Assembly: GCA_029891385.1 (NCBI GenBank) | Contig: CM057224.1 | Location: 37,019,005 to 37,083,004, forward strand | DNA: 64,000 nt | From: Erythroxylum novogranatense | Taxonomy: Eukaryota; Streptophyta; Magnoliopsida; Malpighiales; Erythroxylaceae | Reading direction: 5' to 3' | Shown here: positions 24,711 to 35,800 of the stretch, in pieces | How positions within the stretch are numbered: the stretch's first letter is position 1 | How the letters are laid out: every line of letters begins with the position of its first letter | Made by a program: the position numbers and the translations under genes | The notes under the pieces: generated by a model | Database searches by the model: none | What the model was told of the DNA's origin: nothing | The model's input: the letters and a program-made list of their open reading frames with translations, nothing else

Positions 24711-26583
24711 TTGGAGGTCAAGTGAAAAAGTTATGACCAAAATAGTGAAATATGTTCAGTTTTAGGGGAAAGGGACCTGCGGGTAGCGTGCTCGCACGCG
24801 CCTGCGATGTTGCGATCGCGATTTCTCCCTTCCTCCATTTCTTCTTCCAACTTGAAATGGTAAAAAGAGCATAACTTTCACTACAAATATCGAATTAAGG
24901 TTATTCAAAAGTCGTTTTGAAGAGAACTTCTAGACCTACAACTTCCATAAAGATCTAAAAAACAAATTTTGCCTCTACAAAGGCCAAAATTTCAAAATAA
25001 TGTAATGGTCCCGAATGTCCATCCCATACATCATCATAAGCTTCTAATGGTCATATATCTTGACTCCAATGTCCAAAAATTCTATACTTTATATCAATAA
25101 AAAGCTTAAAGAAAGATCTACAACTTTTATGAAGACTACTTTGTCAAAATCTCTCTATATCAATACAGAAAATTCATGAAAGTTTCAGATCGAAAATTCA
25201 ATTCTCTAGCCATCTATTCTCAAAAAATTTCTAGATGACTTCCAATTTTCAAAATCCAACACTTCAAATTTTTATTTCAGGTTTTTCCACTTCATTTCAT
25301 TAAATTCATTCACCATAAATTCATACCACTCCAAAATATACAAGTTTAATCAAAAACCATCAAAAGCCAAAAATTCATATTCACCCTATTCATACTCTGT
25401 TACTTTTCTGCATTTTCAACTTTTATTCTCAATCACTATTCTTCCTCTTAACTTCTATTTAAACACTCATTCTCATTTAAAACCATCATTTTACAATTGC
25501 TCTTTAACTCAAAAATCATTTCCTTGATCATCTCTAAGTTTTCATCAACTCACGTACAACACATATATATAAAAACTTGCACAGTAAAGAACAAAACACA
25601 TATCACCATTTTATATCTAATTTTCTATATTAATCCTATACACCATTCCATTGCTATTTCAACTCCAAAAACTATTTCCACAATACCTGATCACTAGCAT
25701 TCCATCAAAAACTAAATTAACACTATGGCCAAATTTTTCATCCATCAACACAATATTCATAAACATATGTACGTAAATGTCATGATCCATGCAACTAATA
25801 GTAATTCATCAATTTATTTTAAAAATTCACAGCTCTAACAAATTTATTCACTACTTACTTGTTGAAGACTCCAAAAGCTTCAACTATCTTCAAGCCCTAA
25901 CTCCATACAAAATTACGTAAACCACTGTGCAAAATGACCAACTTCTGATTTTTCTTAGGATGGAAGAATAAATAGCAGTGGTGGTAGAGTTGTGGGATGA
26001 GGAAAAACAAAGAAATCCCTCTAAAAGATTTTGATGAAAAACTTTGTGTGAGGAAAAGAAATTCGAAAGAACTTAGGTAAATAACAAACCCCTTTTTAAC
26101 TCTCACATAACTCAAACTTACTTCTAACAAATTATAAAAGCAATTTAACTGAGTGACACTTGTCACTTTCCTAATACCTAAGCTTTATCTTAGTTTCTTT
26201 CAAAACTAACTCCCTTAAACTCTCATCTTTACAATCCAACTATCTCCAAAACTTCATTTGATTTCTTTTTCCTATTTTCTATAATTTTTCGAAATTTATT
26301 CCTAAATTCACCTAAATTCACAAATCTCACAATTCTACTAACCAATAATATTTCAAATATAAATAAATTCCAAATTATTTTTTTTTTCAAAATCACAACT
26401 CTGTCCAAATATGCCCAAAATTATATATGAATGCATGTATAGTTATTTTCATGTGCAACAATTTCATTATTCATGTGTATGTGTATGTCATTTTATGCAT
26501 GAGCATGAAAATGCAAATTCTAAACTCTCATTGAACACTCTTATTTACTATTCTAGCCTCCCCGCAGGTAACGGGTTGTTACA

Positions 26584-27650
26584 TAGTTACTAGTCCATTT
26601 GTCAATTAATTACCCATGCCAAATGTCACTCATTTATCTATGCTATTTGTTACTTATTTCATAGGCTTAGTCATCTTAATTTTTCATGTGTCAATTTGTC
26701 TCACTACTTGACATATTTTCTAGTCTAAATATACATTTTTATTCATCACTTTTCTAATGGTAACAATTAATTCCAAATTTACTTCTTATAATCATTCAAA
26801 CCAAAATTCAAGACATAACAATACACAATTCACATCATGATCATTTTAAATCTTTCATATCTCATAATATGTCAGTTAAGTGCATATACTATCTTTGCAA
26901 TGCGTATAAAATCATAATTTATGTATGTGAATGAAATACATTTCATGAATGTTAAAATAATATAACTCATATGCAATAATCTAAGGCTATAACCCTTAGC
27001 TATTACACATTGTATCACTAATAATAAGTAAATATTTTTGTTTATAAATGAATATTTATTTTAAATATATTTTAATTATTTAATTTAAATTAATTTATTA
27101 ATAATTATCTAATTTATTAAAAATTAAATAAAATTATCAAGTAAAATTAAATTATTTTTAATTCTTATTAATAGTCAAATTTTATTAATTAAATATATAG
27201 TAAATTAAATTATTCATATTTTTATTAAAATTAATATATTAAATAATATATATTTAGTTGATAATATGAAAAATAGAAATAGAGAACATAAACTAAAATA
27301 GAAAGTAAAACCACTTAAATAAACAATTTTTTACTGAAATTTTGAAAATAAAATAAAAATGAAAAATGAAAACATTATCAATACAACTTGACCTTATTAA
27401 CAATATCTTTTACTTAATTTATCCATGTTAAAAGACTATTAACATCTTCTTATAATTTTACTAAAATTTAAATCTTATTTATGTTATATGGATAACATTT
27501 TTCAACTTAACCACTTTATATAATATAACAATTATCAATTATTTAATACATATTCAAAATAAACATTGCATCTTTTATCATTAAAAGATTTCTAGACATG
27601 TTAAAAAAAGGCAATTTCCAACTATTTTCCTAGAGAATTTGTATTTTAAA
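26584..27650. repeat. Segmental duplication, copy 3, right half
   Basis: Continues the match to copy 1 from TAGTTACTAG onward. Compared with copy 1 it lacks the roughly 300-bp block containing the SINE-like sequence: it reads TTTAATACATATTCAAAAT where copy 1 has TTAATACAT at both edges of that block. It also lacks the hAT-like element at 2487-3506. It leads directly into the 5' flank of the intact ankyrin gene. Confidence 0.85.
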
Positions 27651-28258
27651 TTTACAAAATACCAATTTTAGAAAAAATCACACATTTCCTTTTGTGCAAC
27701 AAATGGACAAACAAGGCTTATATCGAAACGACAAGCGGACGTGTACTGTACGTCTCCGATTCCTTTTTATCTCTTCAAGTTTGATGTAACTATTGTTCGT
27801 GTGTAATATCTTCTCTACGTATTCCTCTTTTCGCTGTGAAATTAGAGTTTCGTCTTCCCATAACAAATCGGATTACAAACCCTAGCCTATCTATGTTCCC
27901 TCCAGATTCCATCCTTTGAGAACCCCTTTCCAATTTTATTTAGGGTTTCGCGTAAAGAAAAGAAACTATGTTTATAATCTCTTCACCCTTCGTTGTTTCC
28001 ATTATTATCTTTGAGAATCTTCGCGTTTTCGGACCCGGTTTGAATCCTTTCGCTCCCTATTGCATCGCTCATCACTCCTTGGCCTCTCGCTAAATCCCTT
28101 GTCCTTTTTTTGTTTTTTTGTTTTTCCCTTGAAGAACATGTAAATCTGCTGTTGCCTTCACTTGTTTGATCTTGATTTCTTCGAGCTTGTTTTGAAGCTG
28201 AATCATTTAGTAACTCTACGCGTTTTATTACTTGATCGACTGGAGCGTACGGAAGATT

Positions 28259-29960
28259 ATGATTGAAGAAATATCGGGTTCGGTTGCGGTTGAGGCACCG
28301 CTGAGGCGTAGTTTCTCAAGAAGACGGTATTTTGGCGCAAGGGTAGATAGGGATGATAGAGGCTGGACTTTGCTTCATATCGGCGCTAGAAAAGGTGATC
28401 TCAAAGAGGTAAGCTAATTTTTTGTTGTTGGCGGTGGTGATGAATTCAATTGTTTGATTGGCATGATTCTTTTAATTTTTTTTTGTCTTTTAGAGTTTTA
28501 TTCTTATTTCCTTCGTCTTTGCTACTTTACTTGATATACTATAAAGATTGTAATGGGTGGTTATTGGTGACTGCATAATCAAATACGAAACTTTTCCAGT
28601 GGATAAGTTTGGGGTCAGTGTGAAATTAATACTATTTTTCTAGGAGCAGATCATTTTCGGGATTTGGATGGGGTTTTGGTTTATTGGTGTAAGATTGAGG
28701 GATTACCTAATATCAAAGTTGGAGGCTTCGGTAAATCATGGACATTTGTGCTGACTGCTGATTTAATTGAGGGATTACCAATGTCAAAGTCTGAGGCTTC
28801 AATGAATGATGGATATATGTGCTAGAGAAGGGGTGGATCATTTGTATTGAAAGTTGAGGAAATAACATTGGATTGAAATACAATCTATCTGGTGCTAACT
28901 TTCACTTTTATCGCCCAGTATGATCTACCAATCTTGTTAATAGAAAGGAGTTTATAGTGAAGAGTTTTAGGGGATGTGGGTGGTGAACTTTGAGAGTTTG
29001 AAATGGACTCCAGTTTACACTATTTCCATTGATTAGTTTTCTTTTTATTTGCGTTTCCTCCATGTTCAATGTTTGTGGCTGCATTTTGCTGTGACATTAT
29101 CATTTAAGATTACATATGTTAAGCTACATTGATTCTTCAAGATATCTGGAACTGATTTATGAAGAACTAGTGTATCTTCGTACAAGTTTTTTTTTTTTTT
29201 GGGAAAAGTTAGTAATAAATGCAAGTCCAACCAAAGTCTTAGAAAAGCATTCCATAGTTGTTCTTGGACTTTTTTTGTTATGTTTCCTGAATTAATCATT
29301 CTTTACTTGTTTCTTTTAGTTATTTGTTTAAGCAATCATTTCTGTTCCCACTTGGGTATATTTGATTAATATCTCAAAGGAATTAAAGGAAGGCATACAG
29401 ATCACCTGGTGCCAACCACAAGTGTTTTATGATGAGTAAAGTATGCTGATTTGAGGTGCTTTCTCTGACCAGGTGAAGCGGCTACTGAATGAAGGAATGG
29501 ATGTTAATGTAGGAGCATGGGGCCCCAAATCTAAAGGGGTGACCCCTCTTCATCTTGCCGCTGAGGGTGGCCATGTTGAGGTTATGGATGAACTGCTTGA
29601 GCGCGGTGCTAATATTGATGCTAGAACATGGGGCGCATGTGGTTGTAAGTGTCTTTCTGCTGAGTAGTAAGCATTTTAAAGTTCCATCAATTCTCCCATG
29701 TTTCATAAGCCAACAATGGTCCTCGCATCTGTCTCTTTTACCCAGGGACACCGCTTCATATTGCTGCAAAAGAAAGAAAGAGAGAGGCAATCAAGTTCCT
29801 CATAGAGAATGGGGCATTCCTGCCTGATGACATAAATGATAGCCGATTTAATCCTCCACTCCATTATTGCGACGGTCTTGAATGGGCTTATGAGGAGATG
29901 GAGCGTCATGGGAGAGAGAACTCATCAGCAAGTGAGGCATTTTACAGCTCTGAAAGCTAA
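28259..29960 (+). CDS. Phytochrome-interacting ankyrin-repeat protein (PIA1/PIA2-like), three exons
   Basis: Exons are 28259-28408, 29473-29644 and 29746-29960, with GTAAGC...CCAG and GTAAGT...CCAG introns. They join in frame to 537 nt, or 178 residues. The start is the first ATG in frame (MIEEISGSVAVEAPLRRSFS). Residues about 36-145 form ankyrin repeats: GWTLLHIGARKGDLKEVKRL, then GVTPLHLAAEGGHVEVMDEL, then GWTPLHIAAKERKREAIKFL. A C-terminal LEWAYEEMERHGRENSS tail follows and is Ser-rich at the end. The size, the basic RRSFSRRRYFGARVDRDDRG start and the tail match the small plant PIA family, known from Arabidopsis as phytochrome-binding proteins that affect light responses. The reading frame is intact, so it is probably functional. 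A truncated paralogue lies at 4130-5395. No promoter element could be assigned. Confidence 0.92.
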
Positions 29961-32585
29961 AGTATTCTCATCACCAACGATCCTCTGCTGCTTGATGCAG
30001 TTCGATAGAACAGTCTGCAATTTGCAAATTTTCTATATAGTTAACGTGTGTCTAGACGTCTTTGCTGTGACTCGGAAAAACATGTGACAAACACTGAAAG
30101 TACGATGTGGATGTGTATGCTTAATCATTTGGATGTCGGGAATTTGGTTGGTTATTATTACATAGATGTGTGATTTAGTGTCAAATGAAGTGGTGTTATA
30201 GGACATCAAAGTTTTTACTGTTGTCCGTTTCCTCGATTCAATGTGTTTGTGGCTTGTAGACAATGTTGAAATCATTATAACCGCTTGCCATTCCACATCG
30301 ACTTTCCAGGAACAACAGCAATTCGTTTTCCTTCATCTGAATGTTTCACTCATGATGGGCATCCTTTGAACGACGTCGAAGAGGATGTCTGTGTTCGGTA
30401 ACAAAGTCCAGGTATGGAACTAATTGAACAAAGTTGAAGTCCTGATTTTAGCAAAGATGTCCTAGTATTGCTGTTCTTGGAAAACAAGTATGGTTTTTGA
30501 GGTTGCGTGTGATAGCTGGACCTAACAAGTCATGTCGTTGTCACGAAACCTGCACATAGGGACCAATCCAATCCAATTATTAACAAAAGCATATTTGGAG
30601 GAGCCCATGTGTGTGAAATCTAAGACTTCTATCATCCGAGCCAGTCTAACGTTTCATTTCAACCGAAGTTGGCATCCGTGGCTTACTAGGTCCCAACCAA
30701 TTTAACGGAAAGCTTGTAAAAGGAACCAAACCAAGTGAAGGAGTTGGCCAAGTTGGCTCTTCTTTATTTAGGATAAATTTAACCGTACATAGGGTTGGTA
30801 ATAAATTTAATTCTAAAACTGATATTTTCCAATTAAAATGACCTTTAAATGAATTTACCTTATTTTTCTAGGAAGTTTCTTGTTTCGAAGGCTTTCAACT
30901 TTCACAGTTTTAGGTACATAAAATGGGATGGGATCCGAACTGCCTACATGCCTTTCAATTTATTAATACTACTTTGCCTTTCTATGACAGATATTATGTT
31001 GTCTTCAACACCGTTAACAAAGTAGTAATTAATACTACTTTGCCTTTTAGGTTATGAAAGATTGAGATTTTTAATATACATTATAACTAAATATTATATC
31101 ATGTAAATTGTAACTATTGGTGGCATTTTAATCCATATTATTATATGTAATATTTAGATTTTTTGTATGATTTATTATACTAAAGTATAATAAAATAATT
31201 GAAAATTAGAAACATTGTATATTGAAAATAAAATGTTATTAAATTTGATAATGTAAAATTTTTAATTACAATTTCAAAATACTTATATACAAAATAAAAA
31301 TACAAATATTAGTTTAAAGACCAAGATTCGTTTTCATCTTCGCTATTTACATAATTTAGACCAAGCAATTCTTTGACATACTTTTCAAACTTGGTTAATT
31401 TTTTTTCATTACATTCTAATTTAGCCTTAAGTGATTAGTTGTCCTCTATAATACATTGAATATATGGTAGTCTTGATAAGGATATAGCAGTTGACTTAAG
31501 TCGAAACTCAAGATCTTTGATGTAGCCGAATTGTGTATTAAGCACTTTTGCGTAAATATCATCTACATTTGACTTTTTTTCGTCAGACATTAATGTTACA
31601 ATAACTCTTGCATCTTATTCTAAAATTTAAAAAACAAAATCAATATTCAATTCGAATATTATTAGTTAGTACTACATAAATAAATAAACTTACAATTTAA
31701 AATTTTTATATTTACATAATTATTATGCGCTTTTGAGGAGTGTTCATTTTTCGTTTGTTAACCTTGAGTTTCTCACAGTTTTCCTAAATAAAAAAAAAAT
31801 CATTAAATTGTGTAACAAGATTAATGGAAGCAAATGTGAAGAGAAAGAAAAATAACGTTAGCAGATGCTTAATAATCACACATATTGCTCCAATTTTTGG
31901 GAGACATCCGTTCAAGAACATGCCTCCTTGTCTTCTCATCCGAAGGAAAGGTTTCTAATATTGATGTAGTCGATAATGATGATTCATGGTCCTTTGCTTT
32001 AATAGTAAAGTCACGCAGTTTGAAAAATTAGGTTTGTCGATATTGAACTTCATTCGTGAATAACAAATAAAAGTGAAATTAATCTTTAAATAATTAAAAC
32101 AATATTACATATAATTAAATAAATTAAAATTTTATCGAAACTTTATCCAAGACATTTTCTAGCAAATTATCTTCCTTCAACTGCTTGACATGCTTAAGGC
32201 AAGACAATTCAGTTATAACAATTACCCCTAAATCACTAGACAATTTAATTGATTGAATCTTATCTACAGGACAACCTTGCAAGCTATCAATATTACCAGA
32301 CAACTTGTTGTTCATTACAACATTAGTTCGTTGCAACTCATAACCTTTAGTTATACCTTTACGATTAAAAGTAAATAACTTAATTGCTAAATTCAATCCT
32401 TGTTCTATATAACATAATGATAAATCAGTACAAGTTGCTAGTTCTCAATTAATTAATACAAGTTCATATACTAAGTTTGAATTCAAACAAACACTATGGT
32501 GCGTGGCATTGTTAGACTACATGAGGTCTCCTCTCTGTGACTCCTAGGCTCATGGAATATTTTACCGATAAGCATCATGGGAGGT
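29961..32585. other. 3' flank of ankyrin gene and decayed intergenic DNA
   Basis: 29961 to about 30300 is likely 3' UTR and flank. Beyond that I see no intact gene. On the minus strand, 31570-31290 reads as a degenerate frame (MSDEKKSNVDDIYAKVLNTQ, one internal stop, then LTKFEKYVKELLGL) with coiled-coil character. 32396-32124 holds an open frame of 90 codons (containing LQGCPVDKIQSIKLSSDLGV). Both look like decayed coding DNA, perhaps from a transposon, but I do not recognise the family. Confidence 0.4.
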
Positions 32586-32590
32586 ATATC

Positions 32591-34015
32591 TGTTAGTAGT
32601 GTGCCCTAGGCCAATGAACATTTGTGATTCATGTATTAACATTATGATTTGTTAATAATATATTATGAGGTATTCCGTTTCATATATGCATGTATTTCAT
32701 TTATGTAATGTGATTTACATTCCATGAATGGTATTAAACTTATGTCATCAAGTATGTGACTTGATAGTAAAACCATAAGTGTTATAATACTATTCTAGAT
32801 CGTCTTATCGATCATTATTGTTGGAACAATAATGAATTAAGGCTAGTATGTGTTCTGATTGATGATCACGTTTTACTGATCATGGATATGAGATATCAAA
32901 TAAGAAACATAGATATATGTATGTTAGAGAACATATATTGGATCGACCCAAAAAGATAATACTACATGGTTTCATGTCATTAGTGATTCTCAATATGGTT
33001 TGACTTTAGTCCTTTGACCTGAAATCATCATGGTTCCCTACATGAAGAATTCGGTGTTTTGATATTAGACTAAGTTATTTTTAACCGAATAACAAACAAT
33101 CTTATGTTGGACATCAAATGAATCATGCGGAGGGATGTGAATGACGTAGATGGAATTTGTACCTCTCTTAAGTGAGAGAGATATCATTTGGGCCTGTTGA
33201 CAAGTGTGACTGAAGAAATGCATGGTCGTGCTCAAATGAATTGATGAAGAGTCATCAATGTCATTTGTTATAATCAGTCAACTTGGGGATCAAGAAACTA
33301 TGATTAATCAAAGGTTGACATGTATCATGCCTTATGATTAATCTTGATATCGTGTTACAAAAGGACTGAGCTTATAACCATAGTTACAGATTAAATCGAA
33401 TTATCGATCCTCATTTGATTTAGGTAGTCATAATGTCTTGCTAGAGGCCGCTTATGACTTATGGGCCTTGAAGTGTAATCAAGCTCATTGCCAACATCAA
33501 ATGAGTCTACAGGGTCGCACACAAAGAGTGATGTGATCTGGGCTTATTCTCTTGGGCCTAATTTATTAGGTATTGAATAAATATATTTAGATATATTTAT
33601 TGGGCTAGATTGAATTAAGTTGTCGGGCTTTTATTATATATGATATAATGGGCCAAAACTTAATAGGGCCTGAATGAGATTAGGGTTTCTCTATAAATAG
33701 AGAAGCTTAAGTCTCATTAGGTTAACGACACAATTTTCAGAAACCCCAGCCGCCATCCAAGAAAAGATCGTGCGACGTTCGAAAGGTTTTCGGGGCGTGC
33801 TAGCACACTTCTGACCGACCGGATCGTGCATGCTCGTGTGGATACCGGTAGAGGGCATTAGCGATTTGCAGTGTCTTGGAATCCGAAAAGGAATCAACCT
33901 ATCCACGAAAATAAGGTATTTTCGCTAATCCTTCGTGTTTTCGATTATACGTAATGTTCTTGTATGGTCTTTTCCGCAGCGTATTGTGAATACTCGGACC
34001 GTACGCGATCCAACA
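32591..34015 (+). repeat. 5' LTR of copia element B
   Basis: 1,425 bp, from TGTTAGTAGTGTGCC to GCGATCCAACA. A CTCTATAAATAGAGAA stretch near 33690-33705 is the likely TATA box. The part after it (GAAGCTTAAGTCTCATTAGG) would be near the transcript start. Confidence 0.93.
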
Positions 34016-34016
34016 G

Positions 34017-34030
34017 TGGTATCAAAGCCA
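34017..34030 (+). promoter_or_regulatory. Primer binding site of copia B (initiator tRNA-Met)
   Basis: TGGTATCAAAGCCA lies one base after the 5' LTR. It is complementary to the 3' end of plant initiator tRNA-Met apart from one base (the usual form is TGGTATCAGAGCCA). Confidence 0.9.
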
Positions 34031-34900
34031 GGTTTAATCGTTAATCTTGGATTTAGAGGCTTGATTATTGTTGTTGATTTATGTTAATGCTTCGGTAAAA
34101 TACAGATAACAATGGTGATTGTTTTTGTTAAAGTTTTGAACTTGTTTCCTGATGCTGTTCTGGAAATTGTTTCCAGGCTGTTTTTAATCCTTGTTATTCG
34201 ATGCATGTTTTGTTTTGTTTCTGAAAATTGTTTCCTCGAGCATGAATGAATTTTATGCCTTTTACTGCGTTTTTCCATATGCTTCTGCGTTTATAGATCT
34301 GGAAATTGTTCCATATGCATATACGGTGATAAATGGTTATTTGGAAATCAAAGGTTTAGGGTTTTTTCAAAATCCTTGTTATACGATGCATGTTTTGCAT
34401 TTTTATCTGAAATCCCCAAATTTCTTAATGCCCTAATAGATATCATACCCAATTTGCTTGCATAAGAACTCTTGAGCATATTTCTGAAAATTGTTTCAGA
34501 TTGTATGTATGTGTTTTTAGCTATTGCGTTATTTCGTTTCTCCCTCTATCTTGGTTTTGCATTTTTTTTCTTCCCTTGCGTTGGTCTCTCTTGATTTTCT
34601 GGGTTGCCATCGTTTTTGGAAAATCGATGGGAGAGTAACACCCATCGGAGGCTACCCATCAGTGGCGTCGCACGGTGCCTCTGTGGCGTCTCCGGTGACG
34701 CCACAGGCGGCGGTGACGAGATGTAATCTTCGAGTGGAGACCCGATGATAGAACCTTCACGTTTTTCGTTAGATCCGACAGTACAAGCTTCGAATCGTGG
34801 AACGTGGGAGAGTTGCGGTTGATTGGTAGTGGAAATCGTGGAGAAAATGGGAGAAAAACCAGAAGAGGGAGAAACGGTGTGCGTTGGTGGGGAAGACGAA

Positions 34901-35010
34901 GGGCGCGTGTGGGACACGCGCCCGCGTCACCCCAGGGGCGTCAGAAGGGGACGCTGACTGGCGCGTGCGGTACACGCGCCAGTCAACCCCTTGACCGCAC
35001 GCCTCGTGCG
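34901..35010 (+). other. Three consecutive GC-rich hairpins in the leader of copia B
   Basis: Hairpin 1 (34901-34923): GGGCGCGTGT pairs perfectly with ACACGCGCCC across a 3-nt loop. Hairpin 2 (34955-34985): TGACTGGCGCGTG pairs perfectly with CACGCGCCAGTCA across a 5-nt loop. Hairpin 3 (near 34996-35010): CGCACG pairs with CGTGCG across CCT. They sit in an otherwise AT-rich region between primer site and gag. Confidence 0.8.
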
Positions 35011-35800
35011 TGTGGTGTCTGGCTCTTTAACCCCTTTTTAAAATTTTTTTTTTAAAAAAAATTGTTTTAAAAACCCTAATTTCTCTTTTATTAATTTAAT
35101 ATAGATTAAATTAATAAATACTCCTAATAAAATAAAAGGGTGTTTTATTAAATTTGAAAAATTGTTTTCAAAGGATTATTTATTAGGAAAGGGTTTTGGA
35201 ATTTAATTTAATTTTTCAAGAGTTGAATTATTAAATTAAATTTATTTTCAAATCAACAATTAGAATCAAGCCAAGGTTATAACAAGCGTTTTATAATCTT
35301 TCATAATTCTTTATAAGGATTAATAACCTTCTAAGAACGACCCTCATCGTAATTTTAAGTTTTATATGCCTTCCATAAATCTTTACCAATGTTTATCTCT
35401 AGCTCATTCTTATGTGGGTTTTTGCCAAAGCAAGGCATGTGGGGATTATCTAGAGAAGACATTTGAATAATGGTGCTATTCATAGGTAAAGTATGGTTAA
35501 ACTTAACTAAGCTATCAAAACGGTTTTGGGCTTAGGGCATAAGATTGGGTTTATACGTACATGCAGTATATAAGATGTATTTTAACATAAGCCCATCAAG
35601 AATTACATGTGATGTAATTGAAAAGAGTTTTCTACCTAAATAACTAAGTTTTGAGTGTTAAGCCAAAGCTTTCTTAGGACTTAGTGAAATATAGATCTTG
35701 TTTATCCCATTTTTCAATTCAGGGTTATTTTTTTGAGTGGGAGCTAATACCTCATAATATATATAAGAATGTTGACCCTTATTGCATTATTTTGTAGATT

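Larger units (their letters stand above)
11481..26588. mobile_element. Solo-LTR-like gypsy-type sequence carrying nested insertions
   Basis: The element proper is 11486-26583. It begins TGTAACACCCC and ends GGGTTGTTACA, so it has TG...CA ends with a short inverted terminal match, and it is flanked by TAGTT on both sides (11481-11485 and 26584-26588). The interrupted repeat is continuous across this point in copies 1 and 2, which confirms the boundaries. Without the nested copia element it is about 3.96 kb with no gag-pol. The texture (opening near 11486-11600, CTCAATGAGATAA near 11976) resembles the long LTR of a chromovirus-type Ty3/gypsy element. I therefore read it as a solo LTR left by recombination. 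A non-autonomous long element is the alternative. Confidence 0.75.

Noticed and set aside
28232..28258. Upstream in-frame extension of ankyrin exon 1
   Set aside because: The extension begins with TTG rather than ATG; the ATG at 28259 gives the expected family N-terminus.
34524..35055. Overlapping frames in the copia B leader
   Set aside because: Several frames are open on both strands because the region is locally GC-rich; none shows a family motif. The hairpins are the stronger signal.
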